The notes under the pieces were generated by a model. That model saw nothing but the letters and a program-made list of their open reading frames with translations. It searched no databases and was not told the origin of the DNA. Below are positions 32,542-37,684 of a stretch of DNA of 37,684 nucleotides, in pieces (the stretch's first letter is position 1; each line of letters opens with the position of its first letter). The stretch is from Caryophanales bacterium UBA5026. Lineage in GTDB: Bacteria; Bacillota_I; Bacilli_A; RF39; UBA660. Location of the stretch: contig DICM01000007.1 of assembly GCA_002416285.1 (NCBI GenBank), positions 1 through 37,684 of the forward strand, written 5' to 3'. Both the position numbers and the translations under genes were made by a program.

Positions 32542-33366
32542 ATGAATGAAATTTTACAAATTGAAAGAACAATCTCTGGTTCTGTTGTGGATAACGCAAA
32601 TGTAATATTTGATCAAACTGTGTATTCTACTGGTAATATTAGTTATAATCCGACAACTGGCGTTATAACATTAAATGAGCCAGGTCAATATATTTTCGAT
32701 TGGTGGGTAGCGACGCAATCATCACTATCGCAAACGGGAATAGTCTTTTCACTATCTTCCTCACAGGGAGATTTATTGGAAGGTAACTCACCAATTAAGC
32801 CAGGTGAAGTATACGGATTAGGTGTTATTGACGTAATTTCAGCACCGGTAACAGTATCTTTAATTAATTCTACTGATCAAACAATTTACTATTCGTCAGC
32901 TACACCATTGACCGCAAGTCTTTTAGTTCATAATATAGTTGAAGAAACCGGTTTGGCTTTCGGATCCTTAAGAGGAAGTAGTATAGAGACTCCCGGTACT
33001 ACACTCGAGCTTGTCCCATTTAATGTGGTTGGACCTTTGTCAGGTAATATTACAGTTAGCGTATCTGGAAATGAATTAGTGGTAGGAGAAGACGGAATTT
33101 ATCAAATAACAATCTCTATTAACGCCGAAGCGACTACTGATCCAGATCCAGATCAACCATATCTAAATGCTATTCTGACTGTCAATGGTACACCACTCTT
33201 TGGAGATACTACTACCTTTTTTAAAATATCCAATCGTGATAGTTCGACATTTGTCGCTCAGGCTGCTCTAACAGCAGGAGATGAAGTAGGAGCAAGTATT
33301 AGTACGGATTTCCCGATTTTAGGTTATAGCAATCGCTCTTTAACCATTGTTCAATTAAGTAATTAA
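32542..33366 (+). CDS. Two-domain BclA-like exosporium protein without collagen
   Basis: 274 residues. The first domain (1-130; ISYNPTTGVITLNEPGQYIFDWW, ASLLVHNI) is close to the C-terminal domain in the split gene at 20501 (same ISYN-TTG-IT-G-Y-WW pattern). The second domain (about 140-274; VSVSGNELVVGEDGIYQITISI, SLTIVQLS) is another C1q-like fold. There is no signal peptide and no GPT repeat, as for proteins assembled onto spores from the mother cell. Probably an outer spore coat or exosporium protein. Followed by a strong palindromic terminator. Confidence 0.7.
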   Translation: MNEILQIERTISGSVVDNANVIFDQTVYSTGNISYNPTTGVITLNEPGQYIFDWWVATQSSLSQTGIVFSLSSSQGDLLEGNSPIKPGEVYGLGVIDVISAPVTVSLINSTDQTIYYSSATPLTASLLVHNIVEETGLAFGSLRGSSIETPGTTLELVPFNVVGPLSGNITVSVSGNELVVGEDGIYQITISINAEATTDPDPDQPYLNAILTVNGTPLFGDTTTFFKISNRDSSTFVAQAALTAGDEVGASISTDFPILGYSNRSLTIVQLSN

Positions 33367-33454
33367 ATGATTTCCAATATTACGAATAATGACATATAGG
33401 AAAAATGAATTCTATCCCTACATTCTAAAGAATTATTAATTTTAGAAAATATGA

Positions 33455-33484
33455 AAAAGTTCAGTAAAATTTTACTGAACTTTT
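33455..33484. terminator. Perfect 30-bp palindrome, terminator
   Basis: Fully symmetrical 15+15 bp (AAAAGTTCAGTAAAA and its complement) after the BclA-like gene. It would form a hairpin with a very short loop; T-run at the end. Confidence 0.75.
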
Positions 33485-33733
33485 AATCTCTAATGGTACT
33501 CTGAAGAACAAATTTCGGTAATTACTAGAATAAAAATCAACAGTGAACAATCATTGCTAACTGATATAAGAAAAATAGTATTATTTATAATGATCATTAT
33601 TATAATAATAGGATTATTATATGCATTTATCTCCCAATTGTTCCACCTTTTAATATAAATATTATAATAATTAGGTTTGAATAATGTTTCAAAAAATTAA
33701 TAAGGAATATGTTAAAGTGAAAGGGGTGAAAAT

Positions 33734-34183
33734 ATGTTTTATGGAAATTGCTGTTACAACAATAATAACAACAACAATAATTGTTGTGACATTAGACAGA
33801 CCTTAGAAAAAATTGAAAGACTACAAAGAGAAGCTGTTAGTAATGAATCACAGGAGGGATGTTGTAGAGATGTTCTCGGTGAGGAAAATATATGCAATTT
33901 ATTTAATACAAGACCTATAACATTCTATACTGCTGAAAATCGTCAGCTTCAATACCCAGTTAGACGAAATGATAGCGGTTGTCAAGGAGGAGAGAAATCT
34001 TGCGTATTCCGTGTAGAATGCGTTAATAATGACTCTTGTCAATGCCGCATTCTTGTAGAAGGTAAAAGTCAATGTGGGCGTCCAAGCTATTGTGCTACCG
34101 ACTCATTCGTCACTATAAAATTATCTGATATTTCATCATGTAGATGTTTACCTGACACCTTTGTTGATTTATGTATTAGATAA
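33734..34183 (+). CDS. CotY/CotZ/ExsY-like cysteine-rich spore coat protein
   Basis: 149 residues. N-terminal CCYNNNNNNNNCCDI (a run of AAC/AAT codons, which could slip), then a family-typical body: RPITFYTAENRQLQYPV, CVFRVECVNNDSCQCRILVEG, FVTIKLSDISSCRCLPDTFVDLCI. About 18 Cys, fitting disulfide-linked crystalline layers. CotY/CotZ/ExsY form the exosporium or coat basal lattice to which BclA-like proteins are fixed. AAAGGGGTG precedes the ATG. The function follows from family; the partners are the two BclA-like proteins in this window. Confidence 0.85.
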   Translation: MFYGNCCYNNNNNNNNCCDIRQTLEKIERLQREAVSNESQEGCCRDVLGEENICNLFNTRPITFYTAENRQLQYPVRRNDSGCQGGEKSCVFRVECVNNDSCQCRILVEGKSQCGRPSYCATDSFVTIKLSDISSCRCLPDTFVDLCIR

Positions 34184-34612
34184 AAAAAGAGAATTTTTCT
34201 ACAAATCTCCAACATGATATGAGAAATTATTTCTTTAGAAAAACTATTGATTTAGAAACTCTTCTAATTATCGATAGTTTTTTTATTACAGTTAAATTAT
34301 AACAAACATAGTTGCAAATTTAATTTTTGAATTTATTATTCAAAAAAGAATCGGATTTAGTTTTAATTGGCATGGTATTGAACCTAAACTACTTCCTTTA
34401 TTTTATTCATTATCATAATTAGATACAAAAAACCATTTGCAGTTCAAATATGATAATGAAATAATTATATAGGATCAATTCTTTAAAGTTATATTTTACA
34501 TATCTTGAACAAAACAAATTATAAAACACCTTAATAAAACAGTTTTTTCTTATAATTAAAGAAAAAACGTGCTATTATTATAGCACGATATCAAAGGGAT
34601 TCTACAAATTAT
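34184..34612. other. Intergenic region with two terminators
   Basis: 429 bp. AAAAACTATTGAT / ATCGATAGTTTTT (34239-34251, 34270-34282) ends the CotZ-like gene; CGTGCTA / TAGCACG (34568-34574, 34581-34587), with T-run on the minus strand, ends the gene at 34613. No other structure seen. Confidence 0.7.
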
Positions 34613-34963
34613 TTATTTTCTTCTTAACCCTTCTTCAAATTTTTCTCTCGTATTATCTTCAACTTCTTGAATTAACGGAATATACTTTTTAATGGTTTCT
34701 TCATCTAAAGGATTTATTCCCGTCAATCTATTCAAATAATCAAACATACTTTTGGATATTTTATATTTATCTGCACCATAGAAAATCTTTAGTTTAAGTT
34801 GAGGATAAGTACTAACAATTTCTTCAGTTCTTTGAATAACGTAATATTCGAACTCTTGAGAAATTCCATCATTAAAAAATTGATTTTCTTTTCTCATTTC
34901 ATCAATTCTATACATAAATGCTATCACTTGATAATATGTCAACAATATTATATCTTTTTTCAT
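34613..34963 (-). CDS. Hypothetical protein
   Basis: 116 residues, mainly helical, charged, no signal or membrane segment. No family recognised. Contains KKDIILLTYYQVIAFMYRIDEMRKE at the N-terminus and a Lys/Glu-rich tail. An AGGA-type ribosome site precedes the ATG and a good terminator follows, so it is probably a real single gene. Confidence 0.55.
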   Translation of the reverse strand: MKKDIILLTYYQVIAFMYRIDEMRKENQFFNDGISQEFEYYVIQRTEEIVSTYPQLKLKIFYGADKYKISKSMFDYLNRLTGINPLDEETIKKYIPLIQEVEDNTREKFEEGLRRK

Positions 34964-35055
34964 AAAATCCTGATTCCTTTTTATTTTAAAGTCAGATTAC
35001 AATAATTTATCAATAGTACCTAATTAAAGTGGATTCTCCAATTTTTATTTTTACT

Positions 35056-35658
35056 TTAAATTTTTTCTTTTAGCAATTGTAATCTTTTTTGAGTTGTTTC
35101 TTCAATCGCTTCTACTGGAACGCTATTAGAAATATCATCAATTAAATTACCCAAAGCTACTAATTTATTACGAATCATCTCTGCTCTAGCTGTTATTTTA
35201 TTTTCTCGAATTAATTTAAAATCAATAAAAAAATCTGAATTTTTTCTGGTTATTCTTTGCCTTTTAACAAAAAACGTTGTCCCCTGTCCTACCATTATTC
35301 CAACTTCATAACCAATATTGTTATGTTTTACATAATATTGTTTCCCAAAATTATTCGGCGTTGCATAAATATAGTTTTTATTAGCATACACTTGAATTAC
35401 ATCATAAAAATTATTTAATTTTGATACTTTATCTTTATCATCAATCGATATATTTTCTGGACAGTATAACCAACTATCATCAGAGAAGCTTTTATTTTCA
35501 ATTGTAAAGTTCTCTAGCCAATTAATATAATCTTCAGTTTGAGTAATTTCTTCTGTAATTTTTTGTGATTTTGCTAATCTTTCAGTTACTTCGCTCCAAT
35601 ATTTTTGTTTCTCTAGTGATTCTAATTTTTTTTGATATTCTTTAAAATCTGATTTCAT
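35056..35658 (-). CDS. Hypothetical protein
   Basis: 200 residues from ATG at 35658 (MKSDFKEYQKKLE); a TTG six bases upstream is an alternative, closer to AGGGAG. Helical and charged ends (about 1-55 and 150-200) surround a central region with beta strands (YIYATPNNFGKQYYVKHNNIGYEVGIMVGQGTTFFVKR). No family recognised. No membrane segment, so it is probably cytoplasmic. Confidence 0.6.
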   Translation of the reverse strand: MKSDFKEYQKKLESLEKQKYWSEVTERLAKSQKITEEITQTEDYINWLENFTIENKSFSDDSWLYCPENISIDDKDKVSKLNNFYDVIQVYANKNYIYATPNNFGKQYYVKHNNIGYEVGIMVGQGTTFFVKRQRITRKNSDFFIDFKLIRENKITARAEMIRNKLVALGNLIDDISNSVPVEAIEETTQKRLQLLKEKI

Positions 35659-35843
35659 TACCAAAAATCTCCCTTTAATTTATAATTGTGTTATATTCTA
35701 CTACTAACACTATTATAATGCAACATATTATTTCGATTTTTAAAATTTTATGAAGAAAATAATATATCTTTTAAAAAATGCCATTTTGTATAACTAAATC
35801 TCCTAAAGAACTTATTCTTTTATTTTTTATTTATCATCCCTCC

Positions 35844-36251
35844 TTATATCTTTGGTATATCTACTTCATACGTTCTGTCAAGATTCTTCAAAATTATATT
35901 CATAATATAATCACGACACATTCTATGCATCTCTCTAGCTTCATTATGATTTATTAATTCATAGGTTAAATTATCTCCTGACCACATATTTATATAATCA
36001 CAATTTGTATGACGCCCAACAATAATTTGCATCTGATTATTGTATTCTCTTTTATCGGGCAGATATGCCCATATACAAATATCCAATTTTGGATTATATC
36101 TGTCATATATTTTTAATAATGTCCCCTGCTCTTTTCCATTATTAAAAGATTCTACAACTCCATCAATTACAATACCAAGTTTATACAGTTCATTAATAAC
36201 TGCATTAAAAACTTTCTGTGATTTTTCTACTTTTTGATTAAATACTATTAT
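35844..36251 (-). CDS. Hypothetical protein, apparent ATA start
   Basis: Open frame of about 135 residues. A perfect AGGAGGA (36258-36264 as tcctcct on the plus strand) lies 6 nt before ATA ATA GTA (36251-36243), where an ATG would be expected. No ATG, GTG or TTG occurs in frame until TTG at 36086, which has no ribosome site, while the upstream part codes well (IIVFNQKVEKSQKVFNAVINELYKLGIVIDGVVESFNNG). The protein contains YDRYNPKLDICIWAYLPDKRE and IVGRHTNCDYINMW. Family unknown. The start is either mutated, noncanonical or a sequence error. Confidence 0.55.
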   Translation of the reverse strand: MIVFNQKVEKSQKVFNAVINELYKLGIVIDGVVESFNNGKEQGTLLKIYDRYNPKLDICIWAYLPDKREYNNQMQIIVGRHTNCDYINMWSGDNLTYELINHNEAREMHRMCRDYIMNIILKNLDRTYEVDIPKI

Positions 36252-36342
36252 TTTAATTCCTCCTGATTTTTAACAAATATTCATACTTTTAATTCAAGAT
36301 ACAATTCCATTTCTTTATTATAAATATTTTCAAAATTATTTA

Positions 36343-36693
36343 TTATTTTTTACTATAGTTAACGATAGTACTTAAAGAATCATCAATCTCTTTAAAATCT
36401 TTATCTTTGCTCCAAGAGTATAAATACATCATTGAATAATCTTTTGCATCTAATCCTAAATATTTACACACTACATAAGCAATACTTTCTGCTTCGCTTT
36501 CATACTGGTTACGATGCTCTTTATATTCTTTATTATTATTTTCTAAATGGGTATGAGCAAGTGCATGAGCATACTCATGTACAACTACCTTCAATCTCAT
36601 TAAATTACCCAAATCTTTTTTTACTACAATTAACTTATTTTTATGATCACAATACCCTTTAGCACCACTACCAATTTTTTCCAAAAATGTCAA
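36343..36693 (-). pseudogene. 5'-truncated ArdC/LtrC-type zincin
   Basis: 116 residues. The C-terminal metallopeptidase half of ArdC/LtrC-like proteins: HEYAHALAHTH zinc motif, then YESEAESIAYVVCKYLGLDAKDY (third ligand Glu) and YSWSKDKD. The N-terminal ssDNA-binding domain is missing, the first available start is TTG with no ribosome site, and stops lie just upstream in frame. The proposed promoter of the divergent ASCH-like gene abuts its 5' end. Such proteins belong to plasmids and conjugative elements, so this looks like a remnant of an older mobile element. Confidence 0.65.
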
Positions 36694-36697
36694 TTTA

Positions 36698-36706
36698 TGT
36701 TATAAT
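36698..36706 (+). promoter_or_regulatory. Extended -10 promoter for ASCH-like pair
   Basis: TGTTATAAT, an exact TGnTATAAT box, 20 nt before the ATG at 36726. No clear -35. The leader would be about 13 nt and carries CGGGAGGG. Confidence 0.6.
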
Positions 36707-36725
36707 TATTCATCGGGAGGGTTAT

Positions 36726-37256
36726 ATGGAAAATAAAAAACAAAATAAGATTGCAATAATATCTATTATGTCGTACTATGCAAGACAAATTTTTGCAGAA
36801 ACAAAACCATTTGAATTTAGAAAATCACCAATTAAAAATGATTTGTTAAATAAAAAAATATATGTTTACTCTGCCAAAGAAGATAAAGCGATAATTGGAT
36901 ACATTAAAGTTAATGATATTTTACACGGAAATACGAATGAAATATTAAGATTGACTGGATATGATAAAAGATCTGATGGTAATGAAATAGTAGATTATTA
37001 TGGAAGAAATAATGAAAACTGTTTTGCATTAAAATTATATGATGTTACCGAATTTGAAGAATACTTAACATTAAAGGATATGAGAAGTATATCGAGAAAT
37101 GCTGATATGCCACAATATATAAAATTTATATATGAAAATGATCCTTTATATGAGGTAATAAGGAAATGGGATGAAGCATTTAGCTTAGATGGAGAAATTT
37201 GTAATAATCCAACTAAAACAAAACAATTAATATTACAAAAAGGAAGGAACAGATAA
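36726..37256 (+). CDS. ASCH/PUA-like domain protein
   Basis: 176 residues from ATG at 36726 (MENKKQNKIAIIS), preceded by CGGGAGGG. ISIMSYYARQIFAETKPFEFRKSPIK, then LNKKIYVYSAKEDKAIIGYIKVNDIL and LYDVTEFEEYLTL, resemble the ASCH fold (K-x-x-E-x-R, then a strand with a 'GD' or 'LL' and a 'VxxV' barrel). ASCH/PUA-like proteins bind RNA or modified nucleotides. The next gene is a second ASCH protein 1 nt downstream, so they form a pair. Confidence 0.6.
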   Translation: MENKKQNKIAIISIMSYYARQIFAETKPFEFRKSPIKNDLLNKKIYVYSAKEDKAIIGYIKVNDILHGNTNEILRLTGYDKRSDGNEIVDYYGRNNENCFALKLYDVTEFEEYLTLKDMRSISRNADMPQYIKFIYENDPLYEVIRKWDEAFSLDGEICNNPTKTKQLILQKGRNR

Positions 37257-37257
37257 A

Positions 37258-37599
37258 ATGACACACGAAATGAAATTACAACCAAAATATTATGAATTTA
37301 TATTGAATGGAACAAAAAGAATAGAAATAAGACTATTTGATGAAAAAAGACAAGAAATAAAAATTGGAGATACAATTAAGTTTTTGAAAGAGCCTGAATT
37401 AAACGAAAGTTTTGAAGCAAATGTAGTTGGACTTCTAAGATATAATTCTTTTGATGATATGTTTAAAGATTTTAACATTTCAACTTTAGCTGATGACAGT
37501 ATGACAAAAGAAGAACTAAAGAGTGTTTTAGAAGAATTTTACACAAAAGAAAAACAATCACAATACGGTGTTCTAGGAATCAGAATAGAATTAATATAA
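37258..37599 (+). CDS. ASCH domain protein
   Basis: 113 residues, ASCH signature clear: MKLQPKYYEFILNGTKRIEIRLFDEKRQEIKIGDTIKFLKEP, then VGLLRYNSFDDMFKDF and YGVLGIRIEL at the end. Predicted RNA- or nucleotide-binding beta barrel; some ASCH proteins hydrolyse acetylated nucleosides. AAGGAAGGA precedes the ATG; 1 nt separates it from the previous stop. Cotranscribed with that gene. Confidence 0.8.
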   Translation: MTHEMKLQPKYYEFILNGTKRIEIRLFDEKRQEIKIGDTIKFLKEPELNESFEANVVGLLRYNSFDDMFKDFNISTLADDSMTKEELKSVLEEFYTKEKQSQYGVLGIRIELI

Positions 37600-37684
37600 T
37601 GTAAAAAAGAGCTAAAGAACTGCATTGAAATATTTCTACACGAAATAAAAAGTGGTTCTAACGAGTCTGTAAATAAATCTGTGT

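Noticed and set aside
36687..36725. Longer start for the first ASCH-like protein
   Set aside because: The extra codons include the -10 box and the ribosome site; ATG at 36726 has correct spacing.

Overview
This window is very AT-rich and reads with the standard code. It suggests a spore-forming member of the Bacilli side of the Firmicutes: a ger nutrient-receptor operon, a CotY/CotZ-type cysteine-rich coat protein, BclA-like exosporium proteins, a SufCDSUB operon, a YtrA-type GntR/ABC operon and a BY-kinase/CpsB pair. The collar-domain pilin and DUF11 proteins recall uncultured gut Bacilli, but I cannot name a genus. No rRNA, tRNA or CRISPR array was seen.

Layout. 1-2.9 kb: membrane-anchored XRE regulator, then a GntR/ABC ATPase/permease operon, both on the minus strand. 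2.9-5.1 kb: CpsB-type phosphatase and Wzz/BY-kinase fusion. 5.3-7.8 kb: surface-protein cluster (type IV pilin-like protein with a phage-collar tail, DUF11 protein, small Cys protein); two of these genes carry single-base frameshifts and two end at near-identical terminator repeats. 8.0-12.4 kb (+): divergent peptide deformylase, then gerKA-gerKC-gerKB behind a sigma-G-like promoter. 12.4-17.4 kb (-): sufC-D-S-U-B followed by a DtxR-fold regulator whose usual metal ligands are replaced and whose C-terminus is Cys-rich. 17.6-20.3 kb (-): cohesin/cadherin-like surface protein, nitroreductase, CYTH-like protein.

20.97-28.63 kb is a mobile element of about 7.66 kb. It carries a large serine recombinase, a small DUF6870-like protein, a noncoding zone full of inverted repeats (candidate oriT or origin), a Replic_Relax protein, a VirD4/TraG-like coupling ATPase, an HtpX-like M48 protease, small regulators and a DUF2971 protein. 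It sits inside a collagen-like exosporium gene: the 5' half (leader plus GPT repeats) lies beyond its right end and the 3' half (GPT repeats plus C1q-like domain) beyond its left end, same strand and same reading frame. Excision would rebuild one protein of about 315 residues. This resembles the sporulation-gene-interrupting elements skin (sigK) and SPbeta (spsM).

29.6-37.6 kb: histidine phosphatase, methyltransferase-like protein, membrane protein, Imm50-like protein, a two-domain BclA-like protein preceded by a 20-codon ORF, the CotY/CotZ-like protein, several hypothetical genes (one apparently starting at ATA), a truncated ArdC/LtrC-type metallopeptidase, and a pair of ASCH-like genes.

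The strongest leads are the split exosporium gene with its recombinase-bearing element, and the suf operon with a possibly Fe-S-sensing DtxR relative and an 18-bp palindrome beside the sufC ribosome binding site.
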